The notes under the pieces are model-generated. The model was not told the DNA's origin. It searched no databases and saw only the letters and a program-made list of their open reading frames with translations. 64,000 bases of DNA from Tridacna crocea (Eukaryota; Mollusca; Bivalvia; Cardiida; Cardiidae), in contig OX031065.1 in assembly GCA_943736015.1 (NCBI GenBank), forward strand, positions 30,890,427-30,954,426. Reading direction: 5' to 3'. The position numbers were made by a program, and so were the translations under genes. The stretch's first letter is position 1. Each line of letters starts with the position of its first letter. Positions 1 through 13,400 of the stretch are shown here, piece by piece.

Positions 1-84
1 ACCATTTGAAGTAAAAATCTCATGGTACATGTATGGATAACATTTAATTTATTGTCTGCAAACTGTCATCTAGTAAAGAGTCAA
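1..84 (-). mobile_element. tM1 fragment (X end)
   Basis: Only the inner flank and X terminus remain, ending AGTAAAGAGTCAA with TTAA changed to TCAA. The left part is cut by the window edge or decay. Confidence 0.5.
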
Positions 85-527
85 CACTTTCTCATGTAAA
101 TTTTAGAAAAGTCCAAATTAAAAAAACATGCAGATGAAAAATTCAACATTGGCACAAACATACTTAGGTGCTCTGATAGGATAAAAAAAATTTGGGAAAG
201 AAGAAAATTCTGGTTACCAGCATTTTCTCCTTTTAACTCCTTACCACACAAGAAAATTTTAGGTTTGTCCAAATTGAAAGCATTTGCAGACGACAAAAAA
301 AAGTGACTGAAAAATAGAAATTTGTTCTGGGAAGGGTAGAAAACACTGTGGGAAAAGGAGAAAATGCTGGTCACCAGCATTTTCTCCTTTTCCCATGGTG
401 TTTTCAAAAGTTTTCTTTCTCAGGGGCGTCAAAAGTAGGGATTGTGTGGTAATGGGTTAACACAATGTTTTCAAAAGCTTTCTTTCTCAGAGTTGTTAAA
501 ATATAGGAATGTGTGGTAATGGGTTAA
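81..527 (+). mobile_element. Older tM1 copy interrupted by a younger one
   Basis: The X half runs from 81 to about 236 and the Y half from 457 to 527. The hairpin's right arm is split at TTAA by the copy at 233-460. The two halves read through when the insert and one TTAA are ignored. Confidence 0.8.
233..460 (+). mobile_element. tM1, nested inside an older tM1
   Basis: TTAA on both sides (233-236 and 457-460) and intact hairpin centre CTGGTCACCAG. It sits inside the right hairpin arm of the copy at 81-527. Confidence 0.9.
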
Positions 528-745
528 CTCTTTACTATGGAAAATAATCTTAACTTGTCCAAATTGAAACCATTTGGAGAAAACAAATTAAACATTTGCT
601 CAAATAGAGAGACTTGTCTGTGATAGGATAGAAAACATAATGGGAACAGGAGAAAATGCTGGTTACCAGCATTTTTTCCTTTTTCAACAATGTTTTCAAA
701 AGCTTACTCTCCATAGACCATTAAAAATAAGTATTGTTCAAAGAA
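524..745 (+). mobile_element. tM1, decayed Y end
   Basis: Shares its left TTAA with the preceding copy. The hairpin is nearly intact; the Y terminus has lost its TTAA. Confidence 0.75.
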
Positions 746-755
746 TTTTTTACAG

Positions 756-928
756 GCATTTGAAAACATTGTTGAAAAAGGAGAAAATACTGATAACTAG
801 CATTTTCTCCTTTTTTCTACAATGTTTTCTATCCTTTCAATGACAAATTCCATCACTCTAGCCTAATTCAATTTGTCGTCTGCCAATCTCTTTCCATATT
901 GCAAATAAAATTTTTTGTCATCTGCTAA
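756..928 (-). mobile_element. tM1, truncated Y end
   Basis: Begins in the inner Y flank (GAAAACATTGTTG), with hairpin centre ACTGATAACTAG. Runs to the X terminus at CTAA. Confidence 0.65.
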
Positions 929-1127
929 CCCTTTACTCTGCAAAAGGGAAGCTTTTGAAAACACTGTGGAAAAAGGAGAAAATGCTGGTAACCAGCATTT
1001 TCTCCTTTTCCCACAAGGTTTTCAACCTTTCCCAAAATTTTCATTTTTTGAGTCCCATTTAATTTGCAGTCTGAAAGTACTTTCAATTTGGATAGGTCTA
1101 GAATCTTGCTGTTTGGGAAAAATTTAA
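925..1127 (-). mobile_element. tM1, shortened Y side
   Basis: Internal deletion between the Y terminus and the hairpin. TTAA at 1124-1127 is shared with the next copy. Confidence 0.8.
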
Positions 1128-1353
1128 CTCATTAGACAAACGACAAAATATTAGATTTGTCCAAATCGAAAGCATCTGCAGACGATAAAATAAAAGTAAC
1201 TAAAACTTTGAAATTTGTTCTGTGAAGGGTAGAAAACATTGTGGGAAAAGTAAAAAATGCTGGTTACCAACATTTTCTCCTTTTCCCACAATGTTTTTAA
1301 AAGGCTTCTTTCTCAGGGTCGTCAAAAGTAGGGATTGTGTGGTAATGGGTTAA
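1124..1353 (+). mobile_element. tM1, full length
   Basis: Both TTAA present. The left hairpin arm has GTAAAAAA in place of GGAGAAAA, so the arms mismatch there. Confidence 0.9.
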
Positions 1354-1419
1354 AGGCTAAAATTGCTGTGACATTGGCTTGTTTCTTTACCTAAAAGGAG
1401 AACAATCAGAGATACTTAC

Positions 1420-1493
1420 ACAAGGCTAGTTTTAGATCTAGGTGTAGACTTGGATCTTTTGTTTTTGTCCAATGCTGATGGCGTCACCTGATT
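1420..1493 (-). CDS. ZDHHC1: ZDHHC1-like coding exon 7 (basic tail)
   Basis: The acceptor is atttatag|AATCAG, with a possible alternative 6 bases further in and in the same phase. The donor is CTTGT|GTAAGT. The exon encodes [20 protein letters not shown], a basic serine-rich tail. It is supported by splice sites and phase rather than by strong family conservation. Further exons would lie left of base 1. Confidence 0.7.
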
Positions 1494-4400
1494 CTATAAA
1501 TAGATAGTACAAACATTCGACCCTGTAACCATGAAGTACAGGCCTCTAGAAAAAATGTGGTAAAAGTAGAACAAGAGGACCATGATGGTCCTATATCGCT
1601 CACCTGAGTACCAAGCAGCAAAGGTCTACTATAAAGATAAATACCAAATATCAAGGTTCAAGGCTAAACGATAATGAAACAAGAGCAGCGATTTGTCGCA
1701 ATTTGACTTGAGACTTTGAAGTTCCATTCCAGACAAGCAAGAAATACTGTAAGAATGAAGATCAATGTGGAATTACATGAAGTTCGCACTAGGTAGAGTT
1801 ATTGTTCTTGTGCATTGTACTCTGTAGTACTGCAACAAACATGCATACCAAGTTTGAAGTTGTTCTGACTTGAGATGACAAACTTATATTCCAGACAGGC
1901 ACTAAATGCTGTAAAAATGACATTAAAAGGGAAATAACTCAACAGCACGAATTAGAGTTACAATTCTTGTGCACTGCACTTCCAAATATTGCACCCAATT
2001 TCAAGTCATTCCTACTTAAGATGACAAAGTTTTGCTCCGGACAAGCAAGAAATGCTATGAAAATGAAGTTCAAAGGGGAAATAACTCAAAATTCAAGTTA
2101 GGAAGAGTTATGGTTCTTGTGCACTGCACTCCATAAATATACAACGATCATGCATATCAAATTTGAAGATGTTTTGGCTATAGATGACAAAGTTAAATTC
2201 CAGACGAGCAGAAAATGCTGTAAAAATGACAATCAAAGGGAAATAACTTACAGACATTATAAGGTAGAGTTATGGATCTTTCACATTGCACTCTGCATTA
2301 TTGCAACAAACACAAATGTCAAGTTTCAAGTCAATCAGACTGGAGATGACAAAGTTATGCTCTGGATTAAGAACTATTATAAAGAACTTTCTAATTCAAG
2401 GACAAATAACTCCAGTTGTTTGCGTCCGATTACACCCATAATTAAACTCATCCAAGGTCTTACAGTCATATATATTTTGACCAAGTTTACAGCTGATTGG
2501 TTAAAAATTGTAGATGCTAGAGAGTAAACAAAGTGCAGTATAGCAATATTTCTAATTCAAGGGCAAATAACTCCAGTCGTTCTGGTCAGATTAGACCCAT
2601 GATCGAACTCATCCGAGATCTTATGGTCATATATATTTTGATCAAGTTTGGTGCTGATAGGTAGATATTTGTAGATGCTAGAGTGTAAACAAAGTGAAAT
2701 ACAGCAATTTTTCCAATTCAAGGGCAAATAACTCCAGTCATTCTGGTCAGATTAGGCCCATGATCGAACTCATCCAAGATCTTATTGTCATATATACTTT
2801 GACCAAGTTTGGTGCTGATTGGTAGATATTTGTAGATACTAGAGTGTAAACAAAGTGAAATACAGCAGTTTTTCCAATTCAAGGGCAAATAACTCCAGTC
2901 ATTCTGGTCAGATTAGGCCCATGATCGAACTCATCCAAGATCTTATTGTCATATATACTTTGACCAAGTTTGGTGCTGATTGGTAGATATTTGTAGATAC
3001 TAGAGTGTAAACAAAGTGAAATACAGCAGTTTTTCTAATTCAAGGGCAAATAACTCCAGATGTTCTGGTCCGATTAGACCCAAAATCGAACTCATCCGAG
3101 ATCTTATTGTCATATATACTTTGACCAAGTTTGGTGCTGATTGGTAGATATTTGTAGATACTAGAGTGTAAACAAAGTGAAATACAGCAATTTTTCTAAT
3201 TCAAGGGCAAATAACTCCAGATGTTCTGGTCCGATTAGACCCAAAATCGTACTCATCCGAGGTCTTATGTTCATATATACTTTGACCAAGTTTGGTGCTG
3301 ATTGGTTGATATTTGTAGATGCTAGAGTGTAAACAAAGTGAAATACAGCAATTTTCCTAATTCATGGGCAAATAACTCCAGATGTTCTAGTCCGATAAGA
3401 CCCAAAATCGAACTCATCCGAGATCTTATGGTCATATATACTTTGACCAAGTTTGGTGCTGATTGGTTGATATTTGTAGATGCTAGAGTGTAAACAAGAA
3501 AATGTGAACGGACGGACGGACGGACGACGGACGCCGGACGCCGACGGACGGTGAGTGATCACAATAGCTCACTCTGAGCACTTCGTGCTCAGGTGAGCTA
3601 AAAATGCTCCTTACCGGCATTTTTCAATTCCCACCAATGTTTTCTATCTTTTCAAAGAACTTCCTTCTCATTTGTACCACTTTCAAATTTGTTGTCTTAG
3701 ATGCTTTCTATTCAGGAAAGGTCTCAAATTCTTTGTTTATGAAATGGTTAATTATGCTTCTGATATATCAGCATTCTAAAAAAAGTTGTGTGCTTCAACA
3801 GACAGTAATAATGAGTATTACATAGTGCAGAACAGGATATTTGGCTACTTCTGTTAATCAAAATTACCTGTTACATATCTATATAGGAGTCTATTAACCA
3901 TCAATTTCTTGACCAGACCAAAACGTTTTAAACATGTATATTATATTTCATGTGTCTATTTTTAGAAATGTTATGGGTAAAAAAAATGTCGTAATTTAAA
4001 GGGGGGGGGAATTATTTCCCCCATCACAGTAAATATTTTCCTTCTGTCAAAAATCTGGAACTACTTTTAGCGTTTTAGTTTTAAAAGTGGCATTCATTGA
4101 CAAAATAATCAGAGGAAATATAATATATAATTCATTTCATGAGCTTGTGGTTAATATGGGGAAATATTTGCCTCAAAAGGGAAAAATGTTTTATAACGGC
4201 TTCTTTCTCAGGGTCGTAAAAAGTCGGGATTGTGCGGTAATGGTTTAACTCACCCTTTTATTTCTCTTGCCACTGCCAATACTACTGGTATCATCCTCTG
4301 GTTCCTTCATTCTCTCCTTCTCTCTTTGAGCAACAATATAATCATAGGTGCTAAGTCTGTGGTACACTGAAAATAAACATACATCATACTTAACTCTTTA

Positions 4401-7400
4401 CCACACAATCCCGACTTTTAATGACCCTGAGATAGAAGCCTTTTGAAAACATGGTGGGAAAAGGCGAAAATGCTGGTAACCAGCATTTTCTCCTTTTCCC
4501 ACAATGTTTTCTACTCTCCCAAAATTAAAAATCAATCTTTTATTCACATTTATTTTGTCATCTGCAAATATTTTCAATTTGGACTAGTTCAAAATTTTGT
4601 CGTTTGACAAAGAGTTAAATTGTGATCTCTTTGCCAAACAAGACAATTTTAGACTGGTACTAAATTGAAGCATTTGGAGATGTTATGTGTGGCTAAAATG
4701 ATGAGGTTTGTATCGAAAAGAGTAGAAACCATTGTGAGAAAAGATAAAACTACTGGACAAGAGAGTTGTTGGCCCTGAAATTGCACATCATCTATTTCAA
4801 TATCTGATATCCAATTTGTACAATTCTTTACAAATCATCTGAACCTTTAGGTGGTGCAATTTTGACCCAAATGCTGTATCTCCTGAATCGTTTTCATCTT
4901 GATCTATTAGGCAATTTTATGCTGCATACATGCATCAAAGTTTACTGTAAATGTATTGAAATAAAAAGACATTCACTTATATCCTTTGGTTTCCTTTAAT
5001 TTTAACATAATCATAATTATTTTCTGTTTTCACAAATATTTCAGCTTTTCCTGTCCAATGCAACAGCTCCAACAATCTGTTTCATCTATTTCCTATTCTT
5101 TTCAGGAGTTTAACAATAGGTCAACAACTATATGACCCATTTTCCCACAATGTTTTCTACCCAAACAGAGTAAAATTGTACCATCTGAGCCACAATGAAA
5201 CTGTCATCTGCAAATGCTCTCATTTTAGACAGGACTAAAATTCTTTCATCTGGTAAAGAGTTAACCCATTACCACACAATCCCTACTTTTGATGCCCCTG
5301 AGAAAAAAGCTTTTGGAAAACATTGTGGGAAAAGGAGAAAATGCTGGTAACCAGCATTTTCTCCTTTTCCCACAATGTTTTCTACCCTTCACAAAACAAA
5401 TTTCAAATTTTCAGTCACTTTTATTTTTTCGTCTGCAAATGCTTTCAATTTGGACCAGTCTAAAATTTTCTCGTGTGGTAATGAGTGAAGCCCTCTTTTC
5501 ACAGATTAACATGTACATTTCATTTTCGTCAAGTCCCACATTTTCTCATTTGGTAAAGAGTTAATAGCCCAAAGACTCAAACTTACTTAGATAGATATGG
5601 AAGCCCAGTAGGTGGGCCAGTAAGGCCACTCCCACTAGACCAAGCCCCATATAACAGCCTAACAGGGCCAGCCAACCATCATGTTTCACTGTCTGGTACA
5701 TTATCTGTAAATCTGCTTCGGAGGTATCTAATGTATCGTTGAGGTCTGAAAATTTAAAAAATAAAATGCTGCTTTATTGTGTCAACCATTTTTTTTTTTA
5801 TGTAACAATGGTTTTTATAACCTATGTACAATCTGCAGGGCCCCTCAACCACTCTTAAGAACGTTCTTTGTCTTTTTCTCCAGGTTTTTCTACATTTGTA
5901 AGTAACACAACTTCTAATTGGCTAAACCATTTGGATTAGCCAATCAGAAATTGTGTTAGTTACAAATTTAAAAAAATTTTGAGAAAAAGACTAAGAATAT
6001 TCTCAAGAATGGTTGGTGAATACGGGCCCTGGCTGGTGTTTCTTAGTACCACCCCTACCATCAAATCCTTACCACCTTAACTCTTAACCCTTTACCAAAC
6101 AATCCTTGGTTTTTACGACCCTGAGATAGAACCACCTTAACTCTTAACCCTTTACCAAACAATCCCTGGTTTTTACCGCCCTGAGATAGAAGCCTTTTGA
6201 AAACATTGTTGGAAAAGGAGAAAATGCTGGTAACCATTATTTTCTCCTTTTCCCAAAATGTTTTCTACCCTGCTAGAAACAAATTTCAAATTTTGAGTTA
6301 CCTTTATTTTCTCGTCTGGACATGCTTCCAATTTCAACCTGTCTAAAATTTTGTCGTTTGGTAAAGGGTTAACCAAACAATCCCTGGTTTTCATGACTGT
6401 GAAAAAAAGCCTTTTGAAAACATAGTGGGAAAAGGAGAAAATTGTGGTAACCAGCATTTTCTCCTTTTTCCACAATGTTTTCCACCCTTTCACTTTCATG
6501 TTTTCGCTTGCCAAAAGACATATTTTAGACTCTGGATACTGAAAGCAACCTGAATACAACAAATGTTAAGTAAAACAAATGAACATAATTTTGCTAAAGG
6601 GTGGATGGAAAACACTGTAGCAATATGAGAAAATAATGGTAACCAGCATTTTCTCCTTTTCTCCTACTGTTGTTTAAAGGTCTCATGCCCACGCTATTGA
6701 AAACTTGGAATTGTTTGGAAAAGAGTTCATTATTTACCAGACTAAAGAACTCCAGGTGGATCCAAAATGAAAGCAATTGAAGACAATGGGTTAAACATTG
6801 CAAAAATGATGGATTTTGTACCAAAACGAGTAAAAAGTACTGTGGGAATACCAACAACAGTAGAAAATACTGTAAGAAAGGGAGAAAATGCTGGTTACCT
6901 GCATTTTGTCCTTTTTCCACTATGTTCTCAAAAGTCAAATGTCCAAAATGGCAAAACCAGTGATACAATACCAATACCAACCTCTATATGGTTGTAGAAT
7001 TTTCCTGTCATCTTTATCTGTATAATATGCGATAAACTCGACTGCTGCCACCACAATAACCAACACCAGCGCTATTATACCAGTAATCAGTGATCCCAAA
7101 AACCATCTGTAAATATAAATGTAACAAATTAGGGCTAATTCTTGACTATCTCGTAGTCTCCAAAAGTATTTGTTGACAGTGGCTTCAACTGCTTGTATGG
7201 TGCAACTTAGATGGCTTCTGTCCTGTATCTGCACCACCCCACATAACACAACTAACAGCCACCTGGGAGCATTGGCCATATGGCCGACAAGTGTCAAAGA
7301 TAAATAAAGTCAAAAGCAACGAAAATCAAATATCACAACTTGATCATACATTATTCTAGTATCAATGAAGAATCAGATTAAATATTGATTGTTTGATGTG

Positions 7401-10400
7401 AAACCCTGTACTGCATAACAAAAATTTTGACCAATGAAAGCTTGAAGCATTTGTAGTCAACATATCAAATGTGGCTCAAAATGTGCGCCATGTCTTTGAA
7501 ACGATAGAAAAAATCGTGGGAAAAGGAGAAAATGATGCTTTACAGTATTTTTTTTCCTTCAATGTTTTCTACCCTTTCAAACACAAAACCCATCCTCATA
7601 ACCTTTTGGGGAAAAGAGGAAAGTGCTCTCAAATTAGAGAAAAGATTTGCTGTTTTGCTCTCTTTAATTAACACAATTTTAAACTTATCAAAATTGAAAG
7701 CATTTGAATTTCAGTTCAGCTCCTATGTTTGGCTCTGTCTTTGAAAGGTTAGAAAACATTCTTGAAAATAGAGAGAAGTGCCAGTTACTTACATTTTCTG
7801 GTTTCCCAAAATGTTTTATGAAACTTTCTTCCTCAGAGTCTTGAAAACTTGGGATTGTGTAGAAAAGCGCAAGGCCTGCGTTTGGGCTACTAACATCTGG
7901 GTCCATATCGATCAACCATTCTTAAGAACATTCTCTGTCTTATTTTGCAAGACTTTCACAGTTTGAAAGCAACACACATTCTAATTGGCTAAACCAAATG
8001 GTTTAGCCAATCAGAAGATGTGTTACTTTCATATTTTGGAAAAATGTGGAGAATAAGACTAAGAGTGTTCCTAAGAAAGGTTGGTGAACACAGACCCTTG
8101 ATTACTGGCTCAATGTGTTTCACTGAAAGAGAGCGGTCAGCTGCCTACCTGTAGTTTCGTCCACCGACACAGTTGTTCAACCATTTACAATGATGATCGA
8201 AGTCACCCACACATTTATTACATACGCTGCAGTGCTTGGACCTTGGTTCCCTGTAAGAAAAGGTACTTGTTAGTAGAATACGCCCAGATTTTTAGCAACA
8301 AATGAATCACAACTATTACATATCACCTCTCAGGTACTTGACTCTTTATCAAACAACAATTTTATAGACTGGACCAACTGAAATCATTTGCAGAAGACAA
8401 AGTAAATGAGACTGAAAATTCGAAATTTTATTTGGGAAGGGTAGAAAACATTGTGAGAAATGGAGAAAATACTGGTTACCAGTATTTTCTCCTTTTGTCA
8501 CAATGTTCTCAAAAGGACTTCTTTCAAAGGGTTGACAAAAGTTGTCATTGTGTGGGAATGGGTTAACTCTTTACCAAACATAATTTCACACCTGTCCAGA
8601 ATGAAAGCATTTGCATACAAGTAATCAATGTGGCTTGAATATGGGAGTTTTTTTTAACCCTTTACTCCATAGATACCTGGTACTCACTTCTACGCATTGC
8701 TTGTAGGAGCCTTTGGAAAACATTTTGGCAAAAGGTGAAATTGCTTGTGACAAGCAATTTCACCTTTTGTCACCATGTTTTCTATGCTATCAAAAGCTGT
8801 CATATACACATAAGAAACTGCTACATCCAGGCTGTTATTTAGGGTCAATTAGAGATACCATAGAAATGCCTTGTGGGGTGGAGGGTTAAACGAAGAATAG
8901 AAACATTGTGAGAAAAAGGAGAACAAAATGTTGTCCAGCATTTTCTCCTTTTCCTATTACATTTTCAAAAACTGTCCTCCTAAAGGTCATTAAAACTTGG
9001 GATTGTTTGGTAAGGGTTTATATTCTTTCTATAGACAACACCAGAAGCTTTTTGTAGAAATTGTAGATCAAGAGCAGACTACACAGAACATGCAGACTGA
9101 TCTCTGATCTGCATTGTCTACTGCTTGAATCTAGATTATGACCAAATGGTCTCTTGACCTTGCAGAGGGAATGTATTTGTAGCCATTGAGAAATGCAGTA
9201 TGTTTAGTAGTGAAACAGTTAACTCTTTACCAAACAACAAAATTTTAGACTTGTCCAAAATGAAATCACATACTGACGACAAATTGAGTGTGACTTTACT
9301 CTTTACCACACAATCCCGACTTTTAACACCCCTGCATGTAAAGGCTTTTGAAAACATTGTTGGAAAAGGAGAAAATGCTGGTAACCAGCATTTTCTCTTT
9401 TTCCCACAATGTTTTCTTCCCCATCAAAAACAAAAATCAATATTTTAGTTACATTTTATTTGTTGTCTGCAAATACTTTCAATTTGGACCAGTCTAATAT
9501 TTTGTCGTTTGGTAAAGAGTTAAATAATGAAATTTGTCTGTGACAGGGTAGAAAACATTATGGGAAGAGAAGAAAATGCTGGTTAGCAGCATTTTCTCCT
9601 TTTCCCATAATGTTTTCATAAGCTTTCCATACCAGAGTCATCAAAAGTCTGGATTGTGTGGGAAAGAGTTGAATATGGATGTGTTTAACTCTTTACCAAA
9701 CAACAAAATTTTAGACCAATCCAAATTGATAGCATTTGTAGACGACAAAATAAATGTGGTTGACAAATTGTAAAAAACATTGTGGGAAAAGGAGAAAATG
9801 TTGGTTACCAGCATTTCTCCTTTTCCCACAATGTTTTCAAAGGGATTTTTTCATGGAGTCATTAAAAGTCATGTTTTTCTGGTAAAGGGTTAACTCCATC
9901 CCAAACAACAAAAATTTAGACTGGTCCAAATTGAAACGATTTGCAGACAATAAATTAAATGTAACTGTACTGATGATTTTTGTTTTGGGTCAGGTAGAAA
10001 ACGTAGTGGGAAAAGAAGAAAACGCTGGTTACCAGCATTTTCTTCTTTTCCCACAATGTTTTCAAAAGCCTTCTTTTACAGGATTGTTAAAACTCAGGAT
10101 TGTGTGGTAATGGGTTTAAACTTGTCGCCCAGAAGCTGTACTTACACATCTACTTGACATATATAACAATAGCAGTTCTCAATCACATGCTTGTGCTGAG
10201 TTCTATCAAAAGGTAATTTCGGATTCTTTTTCCTCCGCACATTGTAGTCCGCCGGGTCCAACCATGATGCCACCACAAGACACAAGAGATGAGCAGCCAA
10301 AGCTAGACTTGGTATCTGTTGTCTTCAGTTAAGGTTTGTCAAACAAAGGAGGCAAGCTGAAATTGGTTGAGTGACTTTTTATGAATATTGGACGAGAAGC

Positions 10401-13400
10401 AATGAATATGAAAAACTGGATGACAAGAGAATGAAGGAAGATTCTGTTTACTTCTATTTATGTATCTTTTCAATATATTGATTTGAATAAGATTAGGAAG
10501 AATAAGTCAATATTGTATTGAACCCTGGAATACAGATATTCACATGAGTCAGTCCAAAATATTTTCTATTTTAACTCATTACCACGCAATCCCTGCTTTT
10601 GACGACCCTGAGAAAGAAGCCTTCAGATAAAATTGTAGGAAAAGGAGAAAATGATGATAAACAGCATTTTCTCCTTTTCCCACAATGCTTTCTACCCTGC
10701 TAGAAACAAATTTCAATTTTTAAGTTAAGTTTATTTTGTCGTCTGCAAGTGCTTTCAATTTGGGCCTACCCGGGTGACTCAGTGGTGAGTGTGTTGGACT
10801 TGTGACCTGGTGGTTGTGAGTTCAATACCCGGCTGAGGCAAACTTTCTTTCTGGCGTATTTTCGCCTCTCACCTCTGCTGAAGCATGTGAGAAAAGTAGT
10901 TGGTGGCAAAGTCGGCATTGTGTGGTAAAGGGTTAACAGTAAATGAGAATTTATGCCTGGTTAAGCAAACATTATGGAAACAGCTTTATCTATCTAGCTC
11001 ATAGTACTTTTTCATTGGAATTCTATTACATGCCAATATACTTTGCACTTATCATAACTTACTAATTACTTTGAACTAAAGGAAAAGTGAGTAGTAAATT
11101 TCTTTATATAAGCTTGATTCTCATATAACAAGAGGACCATGATGGCCTGAAGTCGCTGCCTTTGATCCAATCTCTTTCAAGATATTGAGGTCGCAGACCC
11201 ATAATACTTCTAGTGCAGTATGGCATAAAATTCCTTGATAGATGATAAATACAGATTCATAGAGATATAATATTTTTGCACATTTTCAACCTTCAAGAAA
11301 TTCCTTTGAAGTCCATCTTGAAATTATCTGTTGATACTTTTGTTAGTTTCTAGAAAAGGGAGATAATTATTATCTCACTTTATAATGAGAATATGGGGGT
11401 TTTAGATTTATAAATGACAATTCTAAGAAGAACGAAAAGGAAAAAGTGCCATGGTGAAAGTAGTATAATAAAACTCATTTTCAATCATACTATTTACAGC
11501 AAATTTTGTAGGATAATATTATAGTCGAAACAGCTATTTTCTATTACAGGTCTACTACCTTAAGACAAAATTTCTGACAAACACTCATTAGTATTGGACA
11601 AACAAACATGGCCTCTTGAGTGTACACAAGCTTTTTCCAGATTATGCCTCAATGGCCGACTTTTTAGATTTATACCAAGTCTGAAGTTCAAATCCTCTTT
11701 AACTTCATTTTCTCTGATTATAATAAAATGAAAAAAAAAAAAAAACAATAGACCCACATAATCTACGAGAAAAGATAAAACTTATTGTCAGTTAACTGGG
11801 TTACTGTCTGAATTTCACATTTAACCCATTACCGCACAATCCCTACTTTTGATGATCCTGAGAAAGAGGCCTTTTGAAAACATTGTGGGAACAGGAGAAA
11901 ATACTGGTAACCAGCATTTTCTTCTTTTCCCAAAATGTTTTCTACTTTTCACGAATCAAATTCAAACCATTCAGTCACCACTATTTTGTCATCTGCAAAT
12001 GCTTTCAATGTGGACAAGCCTAAAATATTGTCATTTGGTAACAAGTTAACTAAATCTAGAAATAGATCTACCAACACTGCAATGTTCATTGCTACAATGA
12101 TGTCACGAATTACACATTTTTACATCATTAACGAGCTGTTGTCCTGGGCTATGAAAACTTCTATCAATGAAATGCACATTAGAAAGAAGAGACTGCATAA
12201 TCAGATTTATAAAAAAAAAAATAGAGTTAGCAATGTTTTCCTTCATGTAACATTGAATAATAAGAAATGTAGAGATTTTTTTTCCAATTTGAAATTCATA
12301 AAAAAGCATTACTATCGTAGGGTTTTTTTTTTTAATTCTTTCAATAAAAATTAGAAAAATTCTCTTCATTCCTTAAAAATATCCTTTTTTTTTTTACTTT
12401 CGTAGTTCTTCTTGACTGATGGTTTGCAAAACTTAACCCTTTCCCAAACGACAAATTTTGGACTCCTCCAAACTGAAAAGAGTTTGCAGACGACAGTTTT
12501 AGATTTCGAGAAAATGGCAGAAAGTTCTCAAAAAGGGTAGAAAACACTTTTTAAAAAACACTCTCTCTATCTGCTATGATATGAGGCTTTTGCAAAACAT
12601 TGTGGGAGAAGGAAAAAAAGTTTGGTTACCATCATTTCCTCTTTGTCCTACACTGCTTTCTACCCTTCATCAGATAACTGTCTCCATCTCAAAAAAAAAA
12701 ATCCCTGTCTAAACCATTTTAACTCATTACCACAAGAGACAACTTTAGACTGGTCCAAATTGAAAGCATTTGCAGCCGACAAAATAAAGGTGACTGAAAA
12801 ATAGAAATTTGTTCTGGAAAGGGTAGAAAACACTGTGGGAAAAGGAGAAAATGCTGGTTACCAGCATTTTCTCCTTTTCCCACAGTGTTTTCAAAAGGCT
12901 TCTTTCTCAGGGGCGTCAAAAGTAGGGATTGAGTGGTAATGGGTTAACTCTTTACCACACGACAAAATTTTAGACTGGTTCAAATTGAAAGCATTTGAAG
13001 ACGACAAAATAAATGTGACTGAAAAATTGAAATTGTTCTGAGAAAGGTAGAAAACACTGTGGGAAAAAGGAGAAAATGCTGGTTACCAGCATTTTCTCCT
13101 TTTCCCACAGTGTTTTCAAAAGGCTTCTTTCTCAGGGGCGTCAAAAGTAGGGATTGTGTGGTAATGGGTTAATGAGTCATCTGCAAATACTTTCAATTTA
13201 TGCAAGTCTAAAACTTTGCCAGCAGGTTAACCCTTTACCAGCCAATCCTGAAATTTAATGACCCAGACGAAAAACCCTTTGGAAAACATAGTGGGCAAAG
13301 AAGGAAATGCTGGTATCCAGCATTTTCTCCTTTTCCTGATACGTTTTCTGGCCTTTTTGGCACAAATCTGATCATTTCAGTACCATTTATTTGCTATCTG

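Noticed and set aside
2117..2527. 136-codon frame in the 161-bp array element
   Set aside because: It lies across diverged tandem units, has no similarity to known domains and is not maintained in neighbouring units.
1740..3520. CRISPR-like array
   Set aside because: Units of 161 bp with no distinct spacers in a eukaryotic context; this is a satellite-like core.
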